This document shows, piece after piece, positions 1-5,893 of a stretch of 6,190 nt of DNA; position 1 is the first letter of the stretch, and each line of letters begins with the position of its first letter. The translations under genes were made by a program, and so were the position numbers. The notes under the pieces were generated by a model that made no database searches, was not told where the DNA came from, and was given only the letters and a program-made list of their open reading frames with translations. Origin of the DNA: Cryomorphaceae bacterium (lineage in GTDB: Bacteria > Bacteroidota > Bacteroidia > Flavobacteriales > Schleiferiaceae); contig DMCR01000032.1 in NCBI GenBank assembly GCA_003445735.1, forward strand, positions 1 through 6,190. Reading direction: 5' to 3'.

Positions 1-398
1 CGAAAGTACTCGAAGTTATTAGTTGTAAATCCCTGAATTTGAACACCTTCAAATACATCTTTGCTTGGATTCACTAAGAGGGAGGCCTTTTGAACGACGG
101 GAAAGATTTGGTCCACGTAGGGGGCTTTCTCCAGCTCGGTAAATAAGCTATCCTCCAATGCGATAGGGCGCCATTCTTCAGTTCTGTTTAAGGAGTACGC
201 CTGGATGGTAAAATCACCTTCGAGCGCACGAAATTTATCCATGATGGCATGCTGAAGGCCCTTACCTGACGTTATGGATAAAACAACCAGGGCCATGCCC
301 ATGGCAGTGGCTACGATACTTAACTTTAGCAGAGGTCCTATTACTTTCGACCCCATACTCTTTTGTATCTTCCTAGCTATGAAAAACGCCTCTTTCAT
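1..398 (-). CDS. ABC transporter permease, FtsX/LolC-E (MacB-like) family, N-terminal part
   Basis: Partial gene: the first 132 residues are present and the rest lies beyond the left edge. It begins MKEAFFIARKI, followed by a hydrophobic segment at about residues 22-45 (LLKLSIVATAMGMALVVLSI) and then a soluble stretch. This is the layout of the first transmembrane helix and the start of the large periplasmic domain in FtsX-like permeases, which work with an ATPase to move lipoproteins or other substrates out of the inner membrane. The FIARK motif followed by a short basic stretch before the helix is typical of Bacteroidota members (family knowledge). I chose the ATG at 396-398 because it keeps the FIARK motif. 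The next ATG (354-356) would remove it. The chosen start puts the first 20 bp inside the divergent namZ-like gene. The ATPase partner is not in the window, so the substrate is unknown. Lipoprotein release, macrolide-type export and cell-division FtsX roles cannot be separated from this fragment. Confidence 0.85.
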   Translation of the reverse strand, partial: MKEAFFIARKIQKSMGSKVIGPLLKLSIVATAMGMALVVLSITSGKGLQHAIMDKFRALEGDFTIQAYSLNRTEEWRPIALEDSLFTELEKAPYVDQIFPVVQKASLLVNPSKDVFEGVQIQGFTTNNFEYF

Positions 399-1656
399 CT
401 CCTCGCAATTTAGGACAACTCTCGCGTTATTCGCGGTATTGCTTCGGTGCTTTTCTGCGAGCGGGCAAGAAAGTTACGTGCCGGGTATTGCTCAGACTGG
501 AGAGTACTACATGAAGCTGACCGAAAAATCTGTGGCGGTAGTAGCCAATGCGACATCATTATTACCCAACGGCACCCATACGGTGGATCATTTGATTTCG
601 CTGAGTGTGGATGTAGGGCAAGTCTGGGCACCAGAACACGGCTTCAGAGGCGAAAAAGATGCAGGAGAGCATGTGGAAGACGGCCGCGATCCCAAAACAG
701 GTATACCTATCAAGAGTTTGTACGGTAAAACCAAGCGTCCACCCACGCACTGGTTGGAGGGCTTAGATTGGGTCATCTATGATATACAAGATGTCGGTAT
801 TCGATTTTACACCTACAGCACTACTTTGAGCTATGTCATTGATGCATGTGTAGAAGCCGGTGTCCCCCTTATGATTATGGATCGGGGCAATCCAAACGGT
901 CATTACATCGACGGTCCCATCTTACAACCAGGCTTCGAGAGTATGGTAGGCTTGCACCCTATACCGGTAGTGCACGGTTTAACCATGGGGGAATATGCTT
1001 CCATGGTCTATGGCGAGCATTGGATGCCTACGACAGAGAATAAGGAGTGGCGTACAGCCTTTGAAAAGAAGGGCGGAATTGACGTTATTCGATGCAAAGG
1101 GTATTCTCACAATAAGGTCTTCAAGGAATTCCAAGTACCTCCATCACCTAATCTGCGCTCAATAGAGGCCATCTGGCATTACCCAAGCTTGTGTTATTTT
1201 GAGGGTACACCCATTTCCTGTGGACGAGGGACAGATGCACCATTTACCCGTTTTGGTGCTCCGTGGCTTGATGGGGAAGGGTACGAGCATCGATTCACAC
1301 CTGGGCCAGATCACGGATCGAAGTATCCCAAGTTTCAAGGAAAGGAATGCGGTGGGGTTCAATTGCCCCAAGATCTAAGCATCGCCTCTATGGAAATCGA
1401 TTGGACCTATTTGTTTAATGCATATGTGTACTGGAAAGAAAGTACTCCCGCCGAAGCGCCAGAATTTTTCAATGCGTTCTTCAAAAAATTGGCCGGGTCC
1501 AACGAACTACAGCAATCCTTGGAATCTGGTATGAGTGTCGAGGAGTGGGTTAAATCCTATCAAGAAGAGTTGGATATGTATGAGAAAAAGGCAAAACAGT
1601 ACTCGTTTTATCCTATAGTCTTAAGAACTTGGGATAAGGTCCCTAGTAAAAAATAA
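379..1656 (+). CDS. namZ: exo-beta-N-acetylmuramidase NamZ family (DUF1343, GH171), secreted
   Basis: 425 residues, full length for the family. NamZ enzymes remove non-reducing terminal N-acetylmuramic acid from peptidoglycan fragments, serving cell-wall recycling or scavenging. An N-terminal signal peptide covers about residues 1-30 (hydrophobic LALFAVLL, then SASGQ), so the protein should be exported to the periplasm or beyond. Conserved blocks in order: VANATS (55-60), APEHGFRGE (84-92, the acidic block expected at the active site), YDIQDVGIRFYTY (134-146), DRGNPNG (168-174), VVHGLTMGE (197-205), PPSPNLRS (254-261), FEGTPISCGRGTDAPF (274-289) and GVQL (326-329). The frame is open upstream to 274, but that extension has no signal-peptide character and lies antisense to the permease, so I prefer the ATG at 379. 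The Cys at residue 24 is preceded by Arg and does not form a lipobox. No other MurNAc-recycling gene is visible nearby. Family assignment is firm; the exact substrate is inferred from characterised relatives. Confidence 0.9.
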   Translation: MKNASFISSQFRTTLALFAVLLRCFSASGQESYVPGIAQTGEYYMKLTEKSVAVVANATSLLPNGTHTVDHLISLSVDVGQVWAPEHGFRGEKDAGEHVEDGRDPKTGIPIKSLYGKTKRPPTHWLEGLDWVIYDIQDVGIRFYTYSTTLSYVIDACVEAGVPLMIMDRGNPNGHYIDGPILQPGFESMVGLHPIPVVHGLTMGEYASMVYGEHWMPTTENKEWRTAFEKKGGIDVIRCKGYSHNKVFKEFQVPPSPNLRSIEAIWHYPSLCYFEGTPISCGRGTDAPFTRFGAPWLDGEGYEHRFTPGPDHGSKYPKFQGKECGGVQLPQDLSIASMEIDWTYLFNAYVYWKESTPAEAPEFFNAFFKKLAGSNELQQSLESGMSVEEWVKSYQEELDMYEKKAKQYSFYPIVLRTWDKVPSKK

Positions 1657-1673
1657 GTATTACTTCGGCATAA

Positions 1674-1704
1674 TAAGAAACCCCGCTCGAAGCGGGGTTT
1701 CTTA
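1674..1704. terminator. bidirectional intrinsic terminator between convergent genes
   Basis: A perfect 14-bp inverted repeat (TAAGAAACCCCGCT, loop CGA, AGCGGGGTTTCTTA) sits 17 bp after the namZ stop and 18 bp before the end of the convergent DUF2911 gene. The GC-rich core is flanked by A-rich and T-rich outer arms, so on either strand the transcript ends in GGGGUUUCUU. This supports termination from both sides. Seen directly in the sequence; function follows from structure and placement. Confidence 0.92.
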
Positions 1705-1722
1705 ATGAAGTTATAAAGCGGA

Positions 1723-2535
1723 TTATTTCCAGCCTTCCATTTCTTTTTCGTAACGGGCTCTGTAGGAATCGGGTGCGCCCATGCTCATGGCTTTCTTACC
1801 CTGCTTAAGCCCAGCTCTAGTATTGCCTGACGCATAGAGAATTTTAGCCTTTACCCAGTTCGTATACCAGTAATCAGGATCTAACTGCAAGGCAATTTCG
1901 ATGGTCGCTAAGGCTTTTTCGTGATCGCCTTGACCGCTGTAGTAGTTTGCTGCATTTCTGTACGCACGCTTAGCATCTGCTAGCGCTTTTGCCACATTCT
2001 TTCCGCTTTCGCCGTCAGAATCTACGCCTAAATCTACTTCAACCTCGATATTCGACCATTCCAAAACTAATTTTCCGCCTTCTGTATTGACAGATTTGAA
2101 ACTCATCGTAAAGTTTTCATCAAAGTCACCAGCAATTACCGGTGCTTTAACTCGTAATACGTCGTTCTCCTCAGTGTAGCCAGTACTGCCCCATAGGTTG
2201 GTTTGGGTCGAAAGAATAATAGTCCAAGTATCCGGTCCTGGTATAGTAAATAGTGCATACTCGCCAGCCCCTGCAGAAATTCCGTTCATAGTAAAATCTG
2301 TTGAAGCACTAAATTTTACGCAAGCATTTGCGCCTGTGCGCCAAACTTCATTGAAAGGAACAAGTTCTCCAAATATATCTCTGCCTCTTACGGCAGGACG
2401 ACTGTAAGTAATGCTAAAGTCCGTGAGTCCTACTCGTTGATCCACGGTAGAGATAGGTGAGGGTTGTGGTAGCTCTTGAGCGCCCAACGGTAGGGCCAAT
2501 CCAAGAAGAGCGGCCCCGAGTATCCATTTTTTCAT
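1723..2535 (-). CDS. exported DUF2911 domain protein with C-terminal TPR region
   Basis: 270 residues. A signal peptide covers residues 1-19 (MKK, hydrophobic core, LGA-Q), so the protein is exported. Residues about 24-168 are a DUF2911 domain: YSRPAVRGRDIFG (44-56), LVPFNEVWRTGANAC (58-72), AGEYALFTIPG (90-100), an NLWG motif at 113-116 and VLEWSN (157-162). Residues about 185-255 are helical with TPR-like repeats (AYRNAANYYSGQGDHEKALA, then ALQLDPDYWYTNWVKAKIL). DUF2911 is common in Bacteroidota and has no established biochemical function that I know of, so the product is best called an exported DUF2911 protein. The TPR region suggests protein-protein contacts. It lies 55 nt downstream of ribH on the same strand and may be co-transcribed with it or have its own promoter. 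It ends 18 bp from the shared terminator. The ATG at 2533-2535 gives a clean signal peptide and is the only sensible start. Confidence 0.88.
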   Translation of the reverse strand: MKKWILGAALLGLALPLGAQELPQPSPISTVDQRVGLTDFSITYSRPAVRGRDIFGELVPFNEVWRTGANACVKFSASTDFTMNGISAGAGEYALFTIPGPDTWTIILSTQTNLWGSTGYTEENDVLRVKAPVIAGDFDENFTMSFKSVNTEGGKLVLEWSNIEVEVDLGVDSDGESGKNVAKALADAKRAYRNAANYYSGQGDHEKALATIEIALQLDPDYWYTNWVKAKILYASGNTRAGLKQGKKAMSMGAPDSYRARYEKEMEGWK

Positions 2536-2545
2536 GTGAGTTGTT

Positions 2546-2563
2546 TTTAGGGTTTGCCCTAAA
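2546..2563. repeat. small inverted repeat upstream of the DUF2911 gene
   Basis: A perfect 7-bp inverted repeat (TTTAGGG, loop of four, CCCTAAA) lies 10 bp upstream of the DUF2911 start codon, in the 55-nt gap after ribH. On the transcribed strand it is followed by an A-rich stretch and not a U tract, so it is not a normal terminator for ribH. It could be a 5' leader hairpin, an RNA-processing site or an operator. An imperfect -7-like octamer, TACTTTAG on the minus strand (2559-2566, one mismatch to TAnnTTTG), overlaps it, but no matching upstream element is visible. Confidence 0.45.
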
Positions 2564-2590
2564 GTAACAAGAAAAGTCGTTGAAGGTTGA

Positions 2591-3067
2591 TTACAGCGCC
2601 ATCATTTTTAGCGCGGCCATTGCAGCCTCTGTACCCTTGTTGCCGTGGGTGCCACCGGAACGCGCTCTACTTTGTTCGATGGTATTATCGGTCAATACAC
2701 AGAAGATAGTAGGGGCATTGTAGCTGAGGTTTAGCTCTGTTACTCCATAGGTTACGCTTTGACAAACGCAATCGAAATGCTTGGTTTCACCTTGAATGAT
2801 ACAACCGACAATGATTATGGCATCAGGTTCTTCTTGTTCGTGAATGCGCTTAGCGGCGTAGGTGAGCTCAACGGCACCTGGAACATCTATGGAAAGTATG
2901 TGCTCCGGATCTACTCCGTGTTGTACTAAAGTATTGTGCGCTCCTTCAGCGAGGGCGCTGGTGATTTCATCATTCCACTCCGCACGGATGATAGCGACGA
3001 CTTTACCTTCACCGGAAGGGAGGGAAGTATCGTTCATACTGTCCAAATGCTGTTGAGCGGTGGCCAT
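2591..3067 (-). CDS. ribH: 6,7-dimethyl-8-ribityllumazine synthase
   Basis: 158 residues. This is the penultimate riboflavin step: it condenses 5-amino-6-ribitylaminouracil with 3,4-dihydroxy-2-butanone 4-phosphate in the cytosol, usually as a pentameric or icosahedral assembly. Motifs seen: AEWNDEIT near the N-terminus (aromatic Trp31, in the substrate-stacking position), PGAVELT (63-69), GETKHFDCVC (93-102) with catalytic-type His97, FCVLTDNTIEQ (122-132), and RSGG followed by HGNKGTEAA (Arg136 in the phosphate-contact position). The reading frame could start at 3085, but the ATG at 3065-3067 gives the usual MATA-type N-terminus and lies 1 nt after the upstream TPR gene's stop (TAA-G-ATG). 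This suggests translational coupling. No FMN riboswitch and no other rib gene is present here, so the gene is probably transcribed from the promoter in front of the TPR gene. Confidence 0.96.
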   Translation of the reverse strand: MATAQQHLDSMNDTSLPSGEGKVVAIIRAEWNDEITSALAEGAHNTLVQHGVDPEHILSIDVPGAVELTYAAKRIHEQEEPDAIIIVGCIIQGETKHFDCVCQSVTYGVTELNLSYNAPTIFCVLTDNTIEQSRARSGGTHGNKGTEAAMAALKMMAL

Positions 3068-3068
3068 C

Positions 3069-3755
3069 TTACTTAAGAGCGGCAATTACTCCTGTTATGC
3101 CTTGTGCTTGACGGCTATCTGGATAATCAGATTCGATGCGCTCGTATAATTTCACAGCTTTACGTTTCTCACCCATTGCTTCATAAGCCAAACCTGCTTT
3201 CCATAAGAATAGGGGAGTTGTAAAGTTATTTTCAGTGGCTTTATAAGCTTTGTTGTAATAATCTGCGGCATCTTCCATTTGGCCCAATTCTACGAATGCA
3301 TCACCAATAACACCAAAAGCCATGGCAGCAGTCGCTACATCATCTGCGTCGTACTGGTCCATTTGATCAATTGCATTTTCGAAATCTCCATTAGTGTAGT
3401 AAGCTATTCCCGCGTAATAATGCGCGCTGTTTCCAGAAGGTGTGCTACTGTATTCGTCCATGATGTCTAAAAGACCGAAGTAAGCGTTATTGCCGTTCAA
3501 AGCTAGATCCATTGAATCTGTTTCGAACCATTTAATTGCTTTTGCCATTTCTTTGGCAGCTTCTTCTGCTTTAGGCTGAACTAAATACGTGTTATAGGCA
3601 AAAAATATCAAAACGACGGAAACGACAGCACCTACAGCGATACCTACCTGACGGGCATTCTTCTCAAGGAACTGCTCTGTTTTAGTCAAGGTTTGTTCTA
3701 CGCTATCAAATCCTAGGTTTTCTTCTACTGCCGGTTGTTGTTTCTTCTTAGCCAT
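3069..3755 (-). CDS. membrane-anchored tetratricopeptide repeat protein, YfgM-like
   Basis: 228 residues. The N-terminus is basic (MAKKKQQ), followed by a short helix (about 18-36), one transmembrane segment at about 37-56 (VGIAVGAVVSVVLIFFAYNT), then a helical region with TPR repeats at about 110-135, 145-172 and 182-212 (for example AYYTNGDFENAIDQMDQYDA and LAYEAMGEKRKAVKLYERI). The layout suggests an inner-membrane anchor with the TPR domain in the periplasm, as in YfgM, which associates with the Sec translocon and chaperones in Escherichia coli (family knowledge). The role here is inferred. The frame is open up to 3848, but that would run into recF and past the promoter. The ATG at 3753-3755 gives the expected MAKKK start. 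It is the first gene of a leftward operon with ribH, 1 nt apart. Confidence 0.85.
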   Translation of the reverse strand: MAKKKQQPAVEENLGFDSVEQTLTKTEQFLEKNARQVGIAVGAVVSVVLIFFAYNTYLVQPKAEEAAKEMAKAIKWFETDSMDLALNGNNAYFGLLDIMDEYSSTPSGNSAHYYAGIAYYTNGDFENAIDQMDQYDADDVATAAMAFGVIGDAFVELGQMEDAADYYNKAYKATENNFTTPLFLWKAGLAYEAMGEKRKAVKLYERIESDYPDSRQAQGITGVIAALK

Positions 3756-3778
3756 AATGCTTCTTGAATTAAGTCCGC

Positions 3779-3786
3779 CAAAAATA
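3779..3786 (-). promoter_or_regulatory. -7 promoter element for the TPR-ribH operon
   Basis: On the minus strand this reads TATTTTTG, an exact match to the Bacteroidota primary-sigma -7 consensus TAnnTTTG. It lies 23 nt before the TPR gene's ATG, so transcription would start about 16-19 nt upstream of it. I see no clear TTTG/TTG -33 element at the usual spacing, so the promoter is inferred from the -7 match and position. Confidence 0.55.
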
Positions 3787-3811
3787 CTATAAATTTTGAA
3801 GCTTAGAAGCC

Positions 3812-3819
3812 TATTTTTG
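3812..3819 (+). promoter_or_regulatory. -7 promoter element for recF-dciA
   Basis: TATTTTTG is again an exact match to TAnnTTTG, and it ends only 5 nt before the recF ATG. If used, it would give a leaderless or nearly leaderless recF transcript. A second candidate, AAATTTTG at 3791-3798 (one mismatch), would give a leader of about 20 nt. No clear -33 element is seen for either. The two exact octamers in this intergenic region face outward, as expected for divergent promoters. Confidence 0.45.
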
Positions 3820-3824
3820 TAGCT

Positions 3825-4940
3825 ATGAAAAACCTTTTGGTCAAGCAATTAGAGCTCACACATTTTAAAAACCATCGCGCGTCGAATTGGTCCTTCAACC
3901 CCAAGGTGAATATCATCTCTGGAAACAATGGGAACGGGAAGACAAATGTACTGGATGCCCTGCATTTCCTGAGCTTGACAAAGAGTTACCTGAACCTTAC
4001 GGACGGTCAAACCATCACTCATGGGGAGACAATGTCCTTGGTTAAAGCCCATATTGAGCGTAAAAATTCAGAGCATTTAGTGGATCTCGGCCTTAAAAAA
4101 GGGCAGAAAAAGAAGATTAGAGTGGATGGAAAAGAGGTGGAGCGATTGGCGAATCATATCGGGTATTTACCTGTGGTAATGATCTCGCCGATGGACCGCG
4201 ACCTAATTATTGATGCGGCTGAGGTGCGCAGAAAATGGATGGATACGACTATTTCACAGAGTGATTCGAGCTATTTGCGCGCGCTGATTCAATACAATAG
4301 AGCCCTTTCCCAGCGCAATACGACGTTGAAGTACTTTGCCAAGAACAGAACTTTTGATGCTGAGATGCTGGAGTTGTACAATAACCAATTGGTCGAATAC
4401 AGTACCCAAATCTCTGAGGCCCGTCAGGGGTTTGTGGAGGAATTGGCCCCGCTACTTCAACACTATTATGATGTGCTTTCCGGTGGAAAAGAAGAAGTCG
4501 GTTTGACCTATAAGAGTCAACTAATTACCGCTTCCATGGAGGAGTTACTGGCCTCGAATATGGAAAAGGACAGGGTGTTGCAATACACGTCGGCGGGAAC
4601 GCATCGCGATGATCTGACCTTCAAGTTGGGCGAGCATCCGATTAAAAAAGTGGGGTCTCAAGGTCAGCAAAAGAGTTTTTTAATCGCACTGAAATTGGCT
4701 CAATTCGAAGTAAATAAGCGCCACATGAACATGCCGCCACTGCTACTATTGGACGATATTTTCGATAAGTTAGACGAAGGTCGAGTGGCCAACCTCTTGC
4801 AGCTTGTAAATACGGAGGAGTTTGGGCAGATCTTCATTACTGACACCCACCCTGAGCGCATGCAGCAACTCAGCGACAACCTACAGCTCAATCATACCAC
4901 CTTTGAAATTGCAGATAATGGCGAAGTACAAACCCTCTAA
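3825..4940 (+). CDS. recF: DNA replication and repair protein RecF
   Basis: 371 residues, normal for RecF. It is an SMC/ABC-type ATPase that binds gapped or single-/double-strand junction DNA and, with RecO and RecR, helps load RecA at stalled forks. Seen: the N-terminal motif LELTHFKNHR (9-18), Walker A GNNGNGKTN (33-41), the Q/lid region around ISPMDRDLIIDAAEVRRKWMD (120-140), the ABC signature SQGQQKS (278-284), Walker B LLLLDDIFDKLDEGR (306-320) with D-loop, and a terminal TDTHPER (339-345). All ATP-site motifs are intact. The ATG at 3825 is set by the conserved N-terminal strand; no upstream start is plausible. The 3' end overlaps the next gene by 23 bp in another frame, so the two are probably co-transcribed and translationally coupled. 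Here recF is not next to dnaA or dnaN. Confidence 0.97.
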   Translation: MKNLLVKQLELTHFKNHRASNWSFNPKVNIISGNNGNGKTNVLDALHFLSLTKSYLNLTDGQTITHGETMSLVKAHIERKNSEHLVDLGLKKGQKKKIRVDGKEVERLANHIGYLPVVMISPMDRDLIIDAAEVRRKWMDTTISQSDSSYLRALIQYNRALSQRNTTLKYFAKNRTFDAEMLELYNNQLVEYSTQISEARQGFVEELAPLLQHYYDVLSGGKEEVGLTYKSQLITASMEELLASNMEKDRVLQYTSAGTHRDDLTFKLGEHPIKKVGSQGQQKSFLIALKLAQFEVNKRHMNMPPLLLLDDIFDKLDEGRVANLLQLVNTEEFGQIFITDTHPERMQQLSDNLQLNHTTFEIADNGEVQTL

Positions 4941-5217
4941 CGAACAAACTATGGGCGAGGCGTTGTCGCTGTTCCTTGAGCGTTACAGATTACGCCGTGG
5001 TTTCGACGATGCAATGATACTCAAGGCATGGGATCATGTGCTAGGTCCTTCTATTACCCGGCAGACGACCTCCAAAAAGGTACAGAATAAGGTGTTGGTG
5101 GTCCAATTAGATTCGTCCGTCGTCCGCAAAGAATTGTTGATGGTAAAATCCAAGATTATTGCTTCGATTAACGAGCACTTGGGTAGAGAGGCCATCACCG
5201 ACCTTCATCTGTTTTAA
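4918..5217 (+). CDS. DUF721 / DciA-like protein, probable replicative helicase loader
   Basis: 99 residues. It matches the short DUF721 form found in Bacteroidota: N-terminal NEQTMGEALSLFLERYRL (8-25), ILKAWDHVLGPSI (34-46) with conserved Trp39 and Gly43, LVVQLDSSVVRKEL (60-73), then a final helix-strand ending in DLHLF. DUF721 includes DciA, the DnaB-helicase operator used by bacteria without DnaC or DnaI (established for the family; function in this organism is inferred). The frame is open to 4822, but that part is a shadow of recF. The ATG at 4918 restores the usual MxKYK-NEQ beginning, whereas the ATG at 4951 would cut it off. It overlaps recF by 23 bp. Its stop overlaps the trmD stop by 4 bp on the opposite strand. 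Confidence 0.85.
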   Translation: MAKYKPSNEQTMGEALSLFLERYRLRRGFDDAMILKAWDHVLGPSITRQTTSKKVQNKVLVVQLDSSVVRKELLMVKSKIIASINEHLGREAITDLHLF

Positions 5218-5891
5218 TTTTCTAGTAAATCTGGGCGGCGTTCCTTTGTACGCTTGTAGGCTTGTTCCTCACGCCACAGGTCAATGGCCTTGGTGTTGCC
5301 ACTGAGCAAGATTTCCGGAACTCTGTGGCCTCGAAATTCTTCCGGTCGCGTATACACGGGCGGCGCTAAAAGATCGTCTTGAAAAGTATCGGTGAGGGCA
5401 GAAGTCTCGTCGTTCAGCACCCCAGGAATGAGCCGAATGATTGCATCGGTAATGACCGCTGCGGCCAGTTCCCCGCCAGAAAGGACGTAATCTCCAATGC
5501 TGAACTCGTGGGTCACCCAATGGTCACGAATGCGCTGGTCGATGCCTTTGTAATGGCCACAAATCATGATCATATTGCCCATTAAGCTCAAGGCATTGGC
5601 ATCGCGCTGATCGAAACGCTTGCCGTCTGGCGTCATATACAACACAGTCTCATACTCACGCTCGCTTTGGAGTTTCTCTATGCAGGCTACAATAGGTTCA
5701 CATTGCATGACCATGCCTGCGCCTCCGCCGTACTGGTAATCATCTACCTGTTGGTGTTTGCCAGCACCAAATTCACGTAAGTGATGCACATGCACTTCGG
5801 CAATGCCTTTATCCGCCGCACGCTTAAGGATACTATGCGAAAAGGGCCCTTCGAGAAGCTCCGGCATTACTGAAATGATGTCTATACGCAC
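5214..5891 (-). CDS. trmD: tRNA (guanine-N1)-methyltransferase (m1G37)
   Basis: 225 residues. It transfers a methyl group from S-adenosylmethionine to N1 of G37 in tRNAs reading CUN, CCN and CGG codons, which prevents +1 frameshifting; the gene is usually essential. It is a SPOUT (trefoil-knot) enzyme. Seen: MRIDIISVMPELLEGPFSHS at the N-terminus, DDYQYGGGAGMV (50-61), MTPDGKRFDQ (86-95), CGHYKGIDQRI (111-121), knot motif SIGDYVLSGGELAA (131-144), Arg153 in IRLIPGVL, Asp168 in TDTF (position of the catalytic Asp in characterised TrmD), and YTRPEEFRG (180-188). The start is a GTG (5889-5891), 2 nt after the stop of the upstream oxygenase gene, so the two form an operon. It lacks the common rimM-trmD-rplS context. 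It is complete and shows no odd residues. Confidence 0.97.
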   Translation of the reverse strand: MRIDIISVMPELLEGPFSHSILKRAADKGIAEVHVHHLREFGAGKHQQVDDYQYGGGAGMVMQCEPIVACIEKLQSEREYETVLYMTPDGKRFDQRDANALSLMGNMIMICGHYKGIDQRIRDHWVTHEFSIGDYVLSGGELAAAVITDAIIRLIPGVLNDETSALTDTFQDDLLAPPVYTRPEEFRGHRVPEILLSGNTKAIDLWREEQAYKRTKERRPDLLEN

Positions 5892-5893
5892 GA

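Noticed and set aside
274..378. In-frame upstream extension of the namZ-like gene from an ATG at 274
   Set aside because: The added 35 residues do not look like part of the family, would bury the signal peptide, and are antisense to the conserved first transmembrane segment of the permease.
445..470. Possible lipoprotein Cys in the NamZ signal peptide (residue 24)
   Set aside because: The residue before Cys is Arg, which a lipobox does not allow; ordinary signal peptidase I cleavage after about residue 29-30 is more likely.
410..1371. Several open frames of 60-95 codons on both strands within namZ, and similar ones in ribH, recF and trmD
   Set aside because: They lie fully inside well-supported genes in other frames, have unlikely composition (rich in Cys, Arg, Ser) and no recognisable domains.
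3068..3085. Longer ribH start at 3085 overlapping the TPR gene
   Set aside because: The MATA start at 3067 matches the family N-terminus and gives a TAA-G-ATG junction.
2536..3130. FMN riboswitch in front of ribH
   Set aside because: ribH begins 1 nt after the TPR gene, with no leader of its own, and no riboswitch-like structure is seen in the region.
3756..3848. Longer TPR-protein start at 3848
   Set aside because: It would run through the intergenic promoter region and into recF; the MAKKK start at 3755 fits the family.
4822..4917. Upstream extension of the DciA-like gene
   Set aside because: It is the out-of-frame shadow of the recF 3' end; DUF721 similarity begins only at about 4918.
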